NCBI GenBank assembly: GCA_963726715.1
Contig: CAVSDF010000001.1
Span: forward strand, 62,001-126,000
Origin: CAVSDF01 sp963726715
Lineage (GTDB): Bacteria; Bacteroidota; Rhodothermia; Rhodothermales; BA12
Direction of reading: 5' to 3'
DNA length: 64,000 bases
Made by a program: the position numbers and the translations under genes. This document shows positions 1 to 8,161 of the stretch, one piece after another. The notes under the pieces are model-generated. The model was given only the letters and a program-made list of their open reading frames with translations. It did not search any database and was not told the origin of the DNA. Numbering within the stretch: position 1 is the first letter of the stretch; each line of letters opens with the position of its first letter.

Positions 1-650
1 ACGAGCCGGTGCCCGCAGCGGCGCAGAAGCGTGCGCTCGACTTCCTCCAGCGCGAGGCCTTCACCAAGCCGACATGGCTGCTCAACCGCGACATCCTGCG
101 CCGCATCGAGGGCGCAGGTGCCATCGAGCGCGTCCGCGGCGCGCAGGCGAGCGTCATGAACCAGATCCTCGACCCGAACAAGCTCGCTCGCATGATCGAG
201 AACGAGGCCATCGACAACAGCGGCTACGGCGCCGGTGAGCTGATGGCGGATCTGCGCACCGGCCTCTTCCGCGACCTCCGGGCCGGGCAGGAGACCGACG
301 TCTACCGCCGCAACCTGCAGCGCGCGTACGTCGAGCGGATGCGCTTCCTGATGACGACCGAGCCGCCGGCCCTCCCCGCGCAGTTCGCCGCCTTCGGGCC
401 GTACCCGCGCGTCAATGTCACGCAGTCGGACATCCGCGCCTTCGCGCGGATGGAGCTCGAGACGCTCAAGAGCCAGCTCCGCAGCGTCCGCAGCCGCGAC
501 ACGACGACGCAGGCGCACGCCCGCGACCTCGTCGCCCGCATCGACGAGATCCTCGACCCGCGCGGCGTCGCCACGAGCGCCACCGGCCCCGGCGCCGACC
601 GCGGCCTCGACACCGACGCCGCTCCGCAGGACACCGGCGACCGCCGCTGA
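1..650 (+). CDS. zinc-dependent metalloprotease, C-terminal part (5' end outside window)
   Basis: The reading frame is open from the left edge of the window, so only the last ~215 residues are present and the true start lies upstream; the GTG at 9 is just an internal codon. The segment resembles the C-terminal region of the large periplasmic or secreted zinc metalloproteases of Bacteroidota (DUF5117/DUF4953 type), which carry a conserved QKxALDFLxxxxFxxPxWLL stretch after the catalytic domain; here FLQREAFTKPTWLL is seen near the beginning. The HExxH zinc site would be in the missing part. The last ~25 residues are Gly/Ala/Asp-rich and look unstructured. The family assignment rests on this C-terminal pattern only. 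Confidence 0.6.
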   Translation, partial: EPVPAAAQKRALDFLQREAFTKPTWLLNRDILRRIEGAGAIERVRGAQASVMNQILDPNKLARMIENEAIDNSGYGAGELMADLRTGLFRDLRAGQETDVYRRNLQRAYVERMRFLMTTEPPALPAQFAAFGPYPRVNVTQSDIRAFARMELETLKSQLRSVRSRDTTTQAHARDLVARIDEILDPRGVATSATGPGADRGLDTDAAPQDTGDRR

Positions 651-749
651 GCATCCCTGAATGCACCTCGCGCGCCCCCGTCGGCTTCGGCTGGCGGGGG
701 CGCGTGGCGTTCGGGTCGCAGGGAACGGTGCAGTCTGCTGGATGTCCAA

Positions 750-777
750 CTACCGATCCGGTAGAAACCGGTAGAAA
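750..777 (+). promoter_or_regulatory. operator-like repeat just upstream of the Fic gene
   Basis: A perfect 10-bp tandem direct repeat (ccggtagaaa at 758-767 and again at 768-777) overlaps a perfect inverted repeat (ctaccg 750-755, cggtag 759-764). It ends 15 bp before the Fic start codon and directly abuts a strong AGGAG ribosome binding site (781-785), which is unusual in this window. Binding here would block translation or transcription of the Fic gene. The binder is unknown; the Fic protein itself ends in a winged-helix-like region and is a candidate. Confidence 0.5.
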
Positions 778-792
778 GCCAGGAGAACCGCT

Positions 793-2115
793 ATGAAACT
801 GCCTCAGAAACCGCCGTCGATGGCATCCAAGAGCGATGCGGGTGAAGCATTTCTTCTGTTCGCGCGCTACGAAGCCGGGGAAACCGACCTCATTCCGAGC
901 GACTGGTACTACCACTGGGATACGCTGAAGCACCTCCCCGCACCACTCGGTGTGAGACACAGCGCTTGGTGGCATCTGATCAAAATGACGCGCGCGTTCT
1001 CTAAACGTGCGATTCCACTCGTGGATGTAGCAGGACGTGGGTTCTCGTACACGATCCCGGACCCAATGATGCGGATGTTGCACCGGCTCGACCAGATGGC
1101 GAGCGGCGCCGTCTCGCTCCCCGAGCCGGTCACCGACCGCGAGACGCGCGAGCGGTACATCCAGACGACGCTCATCGACGAGGCATTCGCGTCGAGCGCC
1201 CTCGAAGGCGCTGTCTCGACGCGCGAGAAGGCGCAGGCGATGATCCGCGAGGGCCGCGAACCGCGCGACCACAGCGAGCGGATGATCCTCAACAACTACC
1301 TCGCGATGGCGCTCATCCGCGACGTGCGCGACCGCCCGCTCACGCTCGACCTCGTCGTCCAGCTGCGTCAGCGCCTCACCGAGGGGACCATCGAGGGCGA
1401 CACCGTCTTCCGGCAGCCCGGTGACGGCATCGGCGTCTACGACGACCGCAACACGCTCCTGCACGCGCCGCCGCCCGCCGAGGAGATTCCGGCGCGGATC
1501 GAGGCGATGTGCGCGTTCGCCAACCGCGCCGAGACCGGCCCCTTCCTGCACCCGGTCGTCAAGGCCATCGCCCTCCACTTCTGGCTGGCCTACGACCATC
1601 CGTTCGTCGATGGCAACGGGAGGACGGCGCGGGCGCTCTTCTACTGGATGATGCTCCGGCAGGGCTTCTGGCTCGCCGAGTTCATCTCGATCTCCGCCAT
1701 CCTACGGCAGGCCCCGTCGAAGTACGCCCGTTCGTTCCTCTACACCGAGACCGACGACAACGACCTCACGTACTTCCTTCTCGCGCAACTCCGCGTCATC
1801 GAACGCTCGGTCGACGCCCTTCACGAGCACCTCGCCCGCAAAGCCGACGACCTGCGGCAGGTGCAGGCGCAGATGAAGGCGACGGCGATGCTCAACGTCC
1901 GGCAGACGGCGCTGGTCTCGCACGCGCTGCGGTATCCGAACCAAGCCTACACGATCCAGTCACACCAGAGGAGCCACGGCGTCGGCTACGACACCGCACG
2001 TCTCGACCTCCTCGATCTCGACGCCAAAGGGCTGCTCGTGCAGGGCAAGCGAGGCAAGAAGTTCGTCTTCACGCCTGCGCCCGACCTCGCCACCCGCCTC
2101 CGCGCGCTCGAATGA
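793..2115 (+). CDS. Fic family protein (AMP-transferase, class II)
   Basis: This 440-residue protein belongs to the Fic/DOC family, which transfers AMP or other phosphate-containing groups from nucleotides to target proteins. The catalytic motif HPFVDGNGRTAR begins near residue 269, with the essential His and the nucleotide-binding Asp-Gly-Asn-Gly-Arg intact. An S-SAL-EG sequence near residue 134 fits the (S/T)xxxE(G/N) inhibitory helix that lies N-terminal to the core in class II Fic proteins, so the enzyme is probably autoinhibited. The last ~80 residues look like a winged-helix DNA-binding domain, as in many Fic proteins. ATG at 793 is supported by an AGGAG site 7 nt upstream. The first ~100 codons are less GC-rich than neighbours, which hints at acquisition. 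The following Nudix gene overlaps its stop by ATGA. Confidence 0.9.
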   Translation: MKLPQKPPSMASKSDAGEAFLLFARYEAGETDLIPSDWYYHWDTLKHLPAPLGVRHSAWWHLIKMTRAFSKRAIPLVDVAGRGFSYTIPDPMMRMLHRLDQMASGAVSLPEPVTDRETRERYIQTTLIDEAFASSALEGAVSTREKAQAMIREGREPRDHSERMILNNYLAMALIRDVRDRPLTLDLVVQLRQRLTEGTIEGDTVFRQPGDGIGVYDDRNTLLHAPPPAEEIPARIEAMCAFANRAETGPFLHPVVKAIALHFWLAYDHPFVDGNGRTARALFYWMMLRQGFWLAEFISISAILRQAPSKYARSFLYTETDDNDLTYFLLAQLRVIERSVDALHEHLARKADDLRQVQAQMKATAMLNVRQTALVSHALRYPNQAYTIQSHQRSHGVGYDTARLDLLDLDAKGLLVQGKRGKKFVFTPAPDLATRLRALE

Positions 2116-2591
2116 CGCCGATGTCCGATTCCGCCCTCCCGATCCGCGTCGTCGATGTGTACCCGTACCGCATCGGGGCGAACGGGCGGGCCGAGTGGCT
2201 GCTGCTGCGGCGGGCGGCGGGACGGATGTACGGCGGCGCGTGGCGGATGGTCGGCGGGAAGGTGGAGCCGGGCGAGACGGCGCACGCGGCGGCGCGGCGC
2301 GAACTGCGCGAGGAGACCGGGCAGGTGGCGCGTCGGCTGTGGACGGTCCCGTCGGTGAACGTCTTCTACGAGTGGACGCACGACCGCCTGACGCTCGCTC
2401 CTGCCTTCGCCGCCGAACTCGACCCGAACGCCGCCCTCGGCCTCGACGCCGAGCACGACGCCGTCCTCTGGCTCCCCGCCGACGCGGCGGCCGAGCGCCT
2501 GGCATGGCCCGAGCAGTCGCGCCTCCTCCGCCTCGCCGACGCCTGCCTCGCCCGTGGCCTCGACCCGGCGTGGGTGGTTGGGAGTTTGTAG
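2112..2591 (+). CDS. Nudix hydrolase
   Basis: This 159-residue protein contains a nearly canonical Nudix box (GKVEPGETAHAAARRELREE followed by TG), which binds divalent metal and hydrolyses nucleoside diphosphates linked to another moiety. The final hydrophobic position of the motif is Gln instead of Ile/Leu/Val. The ATG at 2112 overlaps the Fic stop codon (ATGA), so the two genes are probably translationally coupled; a second in-frame ATG at 2121 is possible. The substrate cannot be told from sequence, although the pairing with an AMP-transferase makes a nucleotide-housekeeping role plausible (inference). The stop codon lies inside a G/T-rich tract of the kind that follows several genes here. 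Confidence 0.85.
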   Translation: MTPMSDSALPIRVVDVYPYRIGANGRAEWLLLRRAAGRMYGGAWRMVGGKVEPGETAHAAARRELREETGQVARRLWTVPSVNVFYEWTHDRLTLAPAFAAELDPNAALGLDAEHDAVLWLPADAAAERLAWPEQSRLLRLADACLARGLDPAWVVGSL

Positions 2592-2719
2592 TTGGTTGTT
2601 GATCGTGGATGGAGCGGTTGCGCGATGGCCTGCGATGCGCGACGGGCAGCGACGGGCGGCCGTCACCAGCCACCGAGCGCATTCCCGCACCTGCCTGTCT
2701 ATCCACCAACCACCAACCA

Positions 2720-4630
2720 CTAACGCCCTCTCACGACGGGCAGATGCGTGGCGAAACGCTCGCCGTCGACGCGGATGACGTAGGTGCCGGGGGCGAGGGC
2801 AGCGCCGTCGAGGGTGAGGGTCAGGGGCGCGGCGGCGTCGACGGGGCCGTCGTGGAGGACGGCGACGGTGCGGCCGAGGGCGTCGACGGCGGCGATGCGG
2901 ACGTGCTGCGGCACGTCGAGCGTGAGGGCGAAGGTGGCGGCGCGGCGGAACGGGTTCGGCGAGAGCGTGGTCAGGCGGTACGGCGCGGGGCGCCCGAGGC
3001 CGGTCGTGCGGATCTCGACGGTGAGGACGGCGCTGTACGTGGCTGCGCCATCGAGGTCGGTCTGGCGGAGACGCACCTCGTAGCGTCCGTCGCCGCGCGT
3101 GTCGAGCGTGCGGGTGTAGGCCGTCGTCTCGGTCGTCGTGCCGCGTCCGGGCGCGAACGCCGCCTCGCGCCACGCGCCATCCCCACCCGTGCCGACCGGC
3201 GCGAGCGGTCCGCGCAGGTCGATGGCGAAGCCTGCGTTGTTCGTCTCCGAGCGCGTCGTCCAGCGGAGCACGATGCGCCCGCCGTCGCTCTGCGCGGTGA
3301 AGGCGGCGAGCTCGACGGGGAGCACGAGCGCGCCGATCTCGACGACCGGGAGGGCCGTCCCCATCTGGCCCGGAGCCGCCCCGCGCGAGCGGGTGTCGCC
3401 GAGGCCGAGGCGTCCGGCGTCGCCGCTGCCCCAGCACTGGACGGCGCCCGAGACGAGGCGGGCGCAGGCGTGCGTGGCGCCGAGCGTGACGACCGCCGCG
3501 GCGCCGACGAGCGGCGTCGGGGCGAGGGTGGCGAGGTCGCCCGGCGCCGATCCCCGCATCCGGGTATCTCCAAGCCCGAGCTGGCCGAAAGCGTTGAGGC
3601 CCCAGCAGCGCACCTCGCCCGAGGTCAGCACGGCGCACGTCGTGCGGTCGCCGGTGGCAATCGACAGTGCCGGACCCGGCAGGGCGACGAGCGGAAGCAT
3701 CGTCCCCATCTCGCCCGGCCCATCGCCGCGTGCGTCGCGGTCGCCGATCCCCAGTTGGCCGTAGACGTTGTCGCCCCAGCACGTCACGCCGCCGGACGCG
3801 AGGCGGGCGCAGGTGTGCGTGGCACCGGCGGCGATCTCGACGGCCGGGCCGCCGAGGGCGACGAGCGGGAGCATCGCGCCCATGTCGCCGGGCGTGGCGC
3901 CGCGAGACCGCGTGTCGCCCGCGCCGAGGCGTCCGTCGGTGCCGCGGCCCCAGCAGGCGACGGCGCCGGTCGTGAGGAGGGCGCACGTGTGGTCGGTGCC
4001 GGCGGCGATGGCCTGCGCGGCGCCGGGGAGATCGACGGCGGGAAGGGCGGTCCCCATCTCGCCGGGCGCGTCGCCGCGGGCGTTTCGGTCGCCGAGGCCG
4101 AGCTGTCCGTACGCGTTGTCGCCCCAGCAGCGGACGGCGCCCGCGGCATCGAGGGCGCAGGTGTGGGCGCCGCCCGCGACGACCGCCGCGACCGACGCGC
4201 CGCCGAGCATCACCGTCGGAAGCGCCATCCCCAGTTCGCCGGGTGCGACGCCGCGCATCCGCGTGTCGCCGAGGCCGAGTTGTCCGCGCTCGTTGCTGCC
4301 CCAGCAGGCGACAGCGCCGCCGCTGAGGCGGGCGCAGCTGTGGAAGGCGCCGGTGGCGACCTCGACGGGCACGCCGGGCAGGGCGACGGCGGGGAGCGCA
4401 TCGCCCATCTCGCCGGGGGCGTCGCCGCGGGCGTTTCGGTCGCCGAGGCCGAGCTGCCCGTAGCGGTTCGATCCCCAGCAGTACGCCGCGTTCGCACCGC
4501 CGCTGCCGCGCGCGATGGCGCAGACGTGGGCGCCGCCCGCGCTCACCCGCACCTGCGCGGCGGCGGGGCAGGCGAGCAGCGCCGCGAGCGCGAGGAAACG
4601 CCACAGGTGCGCGATCCGGGAGAGGGCCAT
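2720..4630 (-). CDS. secreted RCC1-repeat beta-propeller protein with T9SS-type C-terminal domain
   Basis: The 636-residue product starts with a signal peptide (ATG at 4630; the hydrophobic run ends in CPAAAQ). It then carries about eight repeats of ~52 residues with the RCC1 pattern CWGxNxxGQLGLGD, expected to fold into a beta-propeller that binds proteins or carbohydrates. The repeats have paired cysteines (CAxxxxG...CWG). The C-terminal ~85 residues (LSPNPFRR ... ALGRTV ... LAPGTYVIRV) match a type A sorting domain of type IX secretion, indicating export to the cell surface or medium. ATG 4630 is preferred over the upstream TTG because it gives a proper signal peptide. A TACCTTGG promoter element lies 33 nt upstream. 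The ligand is unknown. Confidence 0.85.
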   Translation of the reverse strand: MALSRIAHLWRFLALAALLACPAAAQVRVSAGGAHVCAIARGSGGANAAYCWGSNRYGQLGLGDRNARGDAPGEMGDALPAVALPGVPVEVATGAFHSCARLSGGAVACWGSNERGQLGLGDTRMRGVAPGELGMALPTVMLGGASVAAVVAGGAHTCALDAAGAVRCWGDNAYGQLGLGDRNARGDAPGEMGTALPAVDLPGAAQAIAAGTDHTCALLTTGAVACWGRGTDGRLGAGDTRSRGATPGDMGAMLPLVALGGPAVEIAAGATHTCARLASGGVTCWGDNVYGQLGIGDRDARGDGPGEMGTMLPLVALPGPALSIATGDRTTCAVLTSGEVRCWGLNAFGQLGLGDTRMRGSAPGDLATLAPTPLVGAAAVVTLGATHACARLVSGAVQCWGSGDAGRLGLGDTRSRGAAPGQMGTALPVVEIGALVLPVELAAFTAQSDGGRIVLRWTTRSETNNAGFAIDLRGPLAPVGTGGDGAWREAAFAPGRGTTTETTAYTRTLDTRGDGRYEVRLRQTDLDGAATYSAVLTVEIRTTGLGRPAPYRLTTLSPNPFRRAATFALTLDVPQHVRIAAVDALGRTVAVLHDGPVDAAAPLTLTLDGAALAPGTYVIRVDGERFATHLPVVRGR

Positions 4631-4662
4631 CGGGGCCAAGGGAGACGACGGAGAAGGACGGC

Positions 4663-4670
4663 CCAAGGTA
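4663..4670 (-). promoter_or_regulatory. -7 promoter element of the RCC1-repeat gene
   Basis: TACCTTGG on the minus strand, 32 nt from the ATG, resembles the Bacteroidota -7 element TAnnTTTG. Confidence 0.45.
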
Positions 4671-4880
4671 ACGAAAGGCAAACAGATGCAACGAAGAGGT
4701 TTGGGCAGACGGTGAGTCGGTGGTCGTCGGTCGAGGGTCCGGAGAGGATCCTCTCAGGTGCGAGAGATGAACCGGGCCGTCCGGGAGTCGACGGAGAACG
4801 AACGCCCCACGCCCCACACCATTTGGCCCTGAACTGCCCCTCCGGCGCGGCGTTGGCGGACGTGCCCGAATCTCTGACCG

Positions 4881-6746
4881 ATGTCGCTCTTCGCCCGGCT
4901 CTGGCCGTACTACCGCGCCTACTGGCGCCTCTTCGTCCCCGGCCTCGTCTGCGCCATCGTGTCGGCGGTGTTCGCCGTTCTGGCGCCGGCCGTCGTCCGC
5001 GAGGCGCTCGACGCCATCCCCGTCTATGTCGAGCAGCACCGCGCAGGCGCCATCGCGGGCGGGCTGTGGGGACCGCTCTCGGGGATGCTCGCCACCAAGG
5101 GCGCCATCATCCTCGGCCTCGCCGTGCTCTCCGGCGGCTTCTCGTTCCTGACGCGGCAGACGCTCGTCGTGGCGAGCCGCCACATCGAGTTCGACCTCCG
5201 CGAGAGCCTGTACGCGGCCCTGCAGGCGCTTCCGCCCGCGTTCTACCGCGCGCTCTCGACCGGCGACGTCATCACGCGCGCCTCGTCGGATGTCGAGCAG
5301 GTGCGGCGGGCGGTCGGCCCGGCGCTCATGTACGCCTCGCGCGCGGTGACGCTGATGGTGCTCGCCATCGGCACGATGTTTCTCATCTCGCCCGGCCTGA
5401 CGCTCTGGGCGCTGCTCCCGATGCCGCTTCTCGCGGTGTCGGTCTTCTTCGTCGCGCGGCTGGAATATTCGCGCTCCGAGGCCATCCAGAAGCAGTACAG
5501 CGCGCTCACGAGCCGCGTACAGGAGGCGTTCGCGGGCATCCGCGTCGTGAAGGCGTACACGCGCGAGGTAGGCGAAAGCGCGGCGTTCGAGGGCGAGGCG
5601 GAGAAGCTGCGGGTGCGGAATCTGGCGCTCGCGCGCGTCGAGGCGGCGTGGACGCCGGTCTTCGTGCTGCTCGTCGGGATGAGCGCGCTCCTCGTCGTCT
5701 GGCAGGGCGGGCGGCAGGTCATCGCCGCACAAGGCGGGGCCGGGCAACTGACCATCGGCAACATCGCCGAATTTCTGATCTACGTGGCGCTCATGACGTG
5801 GCCGGTCGCCTCGATGGGCTTCATCCTGTCGATGATCCAGCGCGCGGCGGCGTCGATGAAGCGCCTCGCCCCGATCCTCGACGCCGTCCCCGCGATCCGC
5901 GACGAGCCGGGCGTCGCCGACACCTCCATCACCGAGATTCGCGGCGCGCTCGCCTTCGAGAACGTGACCGTCCGCTACGCCGCGAGCGCCGACGGGATGG
6001 GCGGTGCGTCGGGTGGGGATGGCGCGAGCGGCGGCGATCTCGGCCCCGCGGTGCTCGACGGCGTCACGTTCTCCGTCGAGGCCGGGCAGACGCTCGGCAT
6101 CGTCGGGCGCACCGGCAGTGGCAAGACGACCCTCGCGGCCCTCATCCCGCGCCTCCTCGATCCGGCAGAGGGCCGCGTCCTCGTCGACGGACGCGACGCC
6201 CGCACCGTCCCGCTCCATGTCCTCCGCGCGGCGACCGGCGTCGTGCCCCAGGAGGTCTTCCTGTTCTCCGACACCATCGGCGGCAACATCGCCTTCGGGC
6301 GGATGGACGCCAGCGAGGCGGACCTGCGCCGCGCGAGCGCCGAGGCGGACCTCCTCGAGAACGTCGAGCGCTTCCCGGCGGGCTTCGACACCGTCGTCGG
6401 CGAGCGCGGCATCACGCTCTCGGGCGGCCAGAAGCAGCGCACCGCCCTCGCCCGCGCCCTCGTCCGCGAGCCGCGCATCCTGATCCTCGACGACGCGCTC
6501 AGCGCGGTCGACACGCAGACCGAGCGCCGCATCCTCGACGCCCTCCGCGCGCGGCGGGGCCGCCAGACGCTCGTCGTCGTCGCCCACCGCGTGAGCGCCG
6601 TGCAGGAGGCCGACCTGATCCTCGTGCTCGACGAGGGCCGCATCGCCGAGCAGGGCACGCACGATTCGCTGATGGCCCACGGCGGCCTCTACGCCAACCT
6701 CTACGCCAAGCAGCAGCTCGAAGCCGAACTCGCCGACGCCGCGTGA
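4881..6746 (+). CDS. ABC transporter, fused permease and ATPase (exporter type)
   Basis: This 621-residue half-transporter has an N-terminal six-helix membrane domain (about residues 10-310) and a C-terminal nucleotide-binding domain with Walker A GRTGSGKTT (near 409), signature LSGGQKQR (near 513), Walker B ILILDD (near 533) and an H-loop His (VVVAHRV). It resembles LmrA/YheI-type multidrug or lipid exporters that work as homo- or heterodimers. A Gly/Ser/Ala-rich insertion (about residues 371-390) interrupts the start of the ATPase domain between two beta strands and is probably a surface loop. No partner gene is adjacent, so a homodimer is likely. The substrate cannot be predicted. Confidence 0.92.
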   Translation: MSLFARLWPYYRAYWRLFVPGLVCAIVSAVFAVLAPAVVREALDAIPVYVEQHRAGAIAGGLWGPLSGMLATKGAIILGLAVLSGGFSFLTRQTLVVASRHIEFDLRESLYAALQALPPAFYRALSTGDVITRASSDVEQVRRAVGPALMYASRAVTLMVLAIGTMFLISPGLTLWALLPMPLLAVSVFFVARLEYSRSEAIQKQYSALTSRVQEAFAGIRVVKAYTREVGESAAFEGEAEKLRVRNLALARVEAAWTPVFVLLVGMSALLVVWQGGRQVIAAQGGAGQLTIGNIAEFLIYVALMTWPVASMGFILSMIQRAAASMKRLAPILDAVPAIRDEPGVADTSITEIRGALAFENVTVRYAASADGMGGASGGDGASGGDLGPAVLDGVTFSVEAGQTLGIVGRTGSGKTTLAALIPRLLDPAEGRVLVDGRDARTVPLHVLRAATGVVPQEVFLFSDTIGGNIAFGRMDASEADLRRASAEADLLENVERFPAGFDTVVGERGITLSGGQKQRTALARALVREPRILILDDALSAVDTQTERRILDALRARRGRQTLVVVAHRVSAVQEADLILVLDEGRIAEQGTHDSLMAHGGLYANLYAKQQLEAELADAA

Positions 6747-6755
6747 GCGGTGCCC

Positions 6756-6887
6756 TCACAACCCGAGACGGTCGAGCGGGCTGGCGGTGGCGACGGCGGA
6801 CTGCGTGACGTGCAGGTAGACCTGCGTCGTCTTCAGGATCGCATGGCCGAAGAGCGTTTGCAGCGTCTGCGCTGAGGCCCAACCGCG
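6756..6887 (-). pseudogene. tyrosine recombinase/integrase, C-terminal remnant
   Basis: Reading the minus strand toward a TGA at 6758-6756 gives ~38 residues that match the end of a tyrosine recombinase: TLQTLFGHAILKTTQVYLHV followed shortly by SPLDRL. The conserved GH box and the Tyr nucleophile (VYLHV) are present; everything upstream is missing. A terminal SPLD is also seen in integron integrases (IntI), and the orientation (reading away from the cassette-like genes that follow) is that of intI in an integron, but other phage or transposon integrases cannot be excluded. The 5' side is cut where the IS481-type remnant begins. Confidence 0.65.
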
Positions 6888-7243
6888 CCCGTAGCCCGCA
6901 TCTCAACGGCAAGGTCGAGCGGTCGCAGCAAACCGACCGGATGGAGTTTTATGCCCTTGAGATCCACGGCAAGGGCAAGCGCCGCCGGGTGATCGAGCGG
7001 GTCGGGCTCGGAGGGCGTCTGGCCGAGTGGCAGGTGTTCTACAACGAGCAGCGGGCGCACAGCGGCCTCGGTGAGAGGACTCCGCGAGAGCGGTTGCAAG
7101 AGGTGGAGGCGCTCACGCCGTCGAGGGCGGAGATGGACGGGCGCTTCGACGAGCGCAAGGAGCGCACCTCGGTGCCGCGCGGGTGGCATTACCGTGCGGG
7201 CAAGGCCCAAGAACGACGGCGGAAGCAAGAGGCGTCAACTTGA
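6885..7243 (+). pseudogene. IS481-type transposase, C-terminal remnant
   Basis: The frame from about 6885 to 7243 encodes the end of an integrase-core (rve/DDE) transposase. SPHLNGKVERSQ contains the third catalytic residue (Glu of KVER) and is followed by FYNEQRAHSGLGERTPRERL, typical of IS481/IS3-group C-termini. The first two catalytic Asp residues and the helix-turn-helix are missing, so the copy is dead. It abuts the integrase remnant on the other strand, suggesting that IS insertion or recombination removed the body of the integrase. Confidence 0.8.
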
Positions 7244-7265
7244 AACGATCTCCCCGATCTTCACA

Positions 7266-7373
7266 TAGCCGACGAAACGTTGACGGTTGTTGCTCCGCGC
7301 GAGCGTCCGCGCCTACACTGCCCCGCACGGTCGGGCGGCGCCCGTTTCGCAGCCAACCGGCACGCTGTTCTGC
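7266..7373 (+). repeat. attC-like site upstream of the DUF1579 gene
   Basis: The left side reads TAGCCGACGAAACG and the right side CGTTTCG (7343-7349), complementary to CGAAACG at 7273-7279. The right edge GTTCTGC (7367-7373) occupies the place of the integron core site GTTRRRY, though it deviates from it. The left half matches the left half of the site at 8773 (AGCCGACGAA). It is the most degenerate of the attC-like sites in the island. Confidence 0.4.
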
Positions 7374-7425
7374 CGCCTTTCACGGCTAGCGTCAACAACA
7401 CCAACTGCACCCCCTCTCAACGGCT

Positions 7426-7977
7426 ATGGCCGCTACGGCGCGACTCTCCACTCTTCTTGGCTCAGCGCTCGTGTTCGTGCTGTCGTCCCTCTGCTCGCTC
7501 TCGGTCTCGGCTCAAAAAGCGGCGGTACCGGAGTACGAGGCGCTTATGGACGACATGGTCGGCGAGTGGATGATGACAGGCACGGTAGCCGGTGAGCAGG
7601 TGACGCACGACGTGCACGCCGAGTGGATCCTCGGTCGCCGGTACGTCCGAATCCACGAGGTGTCCCGCGAGCGAGATGAGGACGGGGGGCTCGCTTACGA
7701 GGCGTGGATCGACGTCGCTTGGGACGCAGAGAACGCCGAGTACGTGGTCATGTGGCTGGACAACACGGCTACGACGAACTTCGCCGAGGAAGGCGTGGGC
7801 CACGGGAAGCCCGACGGAGACCAGATCCCGTTCGTTTGGAGTCTCGCGGACGGGAGCGGTCTCAGGAACACGTTCGCGTACGACCGCAAGGGCGACACGT
7901 GGTCGTGGGCAATCGACAACGTCAGCGATTCGGGACGCGCGGCTCCGTTTGCGAGGTTGCGTCTGGAACGGAAATAG
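7426..7977 (+). CDS. DUF1579-like secreted protein (cassette-type gene)
   Basis: The 183-residue product has a signal peptide ending in VSAQ and a lipocalin-like fold signature of the DUF1579 type: MVGEWMMTGTV near the mature N-terminus, then GRRYV, VMWLDN and WSWAIDN. Members of this family are common as single-gene integron cassettes. The gene starts at ATG 7426, shortly after one attC-like site, and ends 8 bp before the next (7986), which is the spacing expected of a cassette. No ribosome binding site is apparent. The biological role is unknown. Confidence in the family is moderate; confidence that the ORF is real is high. Confidence 0.75.
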   Translation: MAATARLSTLLGSALVFVLSSLCSLSVSAQKAAVPEYEALMDDMVGEWMMTGTVAGEQVTHDVHAEWILGRRYVRIHEVSRERDEDGGLAYEAWIDVAWDAENAEYVVMWLDNTATTNFAEEGVGHGKPDGDQIPFVWSLADGSGLRNTFAYDRKGDTWSWAIDNVSDSGRAAPFARLRLERK

Positions 7978-7985
7978 ACGGGGCG

Positions 7986-8114
7986 GCAGAAGCCACCGCT
8001 GCAGGCCGACAGCACGCTTCAGCGTTTCCGGCTCGTCTGAACCTCTGCGCTATCATTGCCTCGTCCCCACCGCCAGTCGTCAGCGTGCTGCGGCTGAACG
8101 GCCTTCTGTTAGGC
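7986..8114 (+). repeat. attC-like recombination site (129 bp)
   Basis: The left edge is GCAGAAG followed by CCACCGCTGCAGGCCGAC (7993-8010). The inner arms CAGCACGCT (8010-8018) and AGCGTGCTG (8082-8090) are perfectly complementary. The right edge GTTAGGC (8108-8114) is a perfect attC core site (GTTRRRY). Length and layout fit an integron attC site between two cassettes. The left core is degenerate. Confidence 0.6.
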
Positions 8115-8161
8115 GGCACGCTGAACACCGCTGCGATAATGACTCCGGATCTGCTGTCCAG

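Noticed and set aside
3360..4560. Repeated DNA of ~155 bp period, looking like a tandem repeat or CRISPR-like array
   Set aside because: It is the coding sequence of RCC1 repeats on the minus strand.
1986..6680. Very long antisense frame of 1564 codons, and similar ones at 15041-19546 and 15202-19803
   Set aside because: Arg/Pro/Ala-rich, no domains, and opposite to well-supported genes; high GC content produces such frames.
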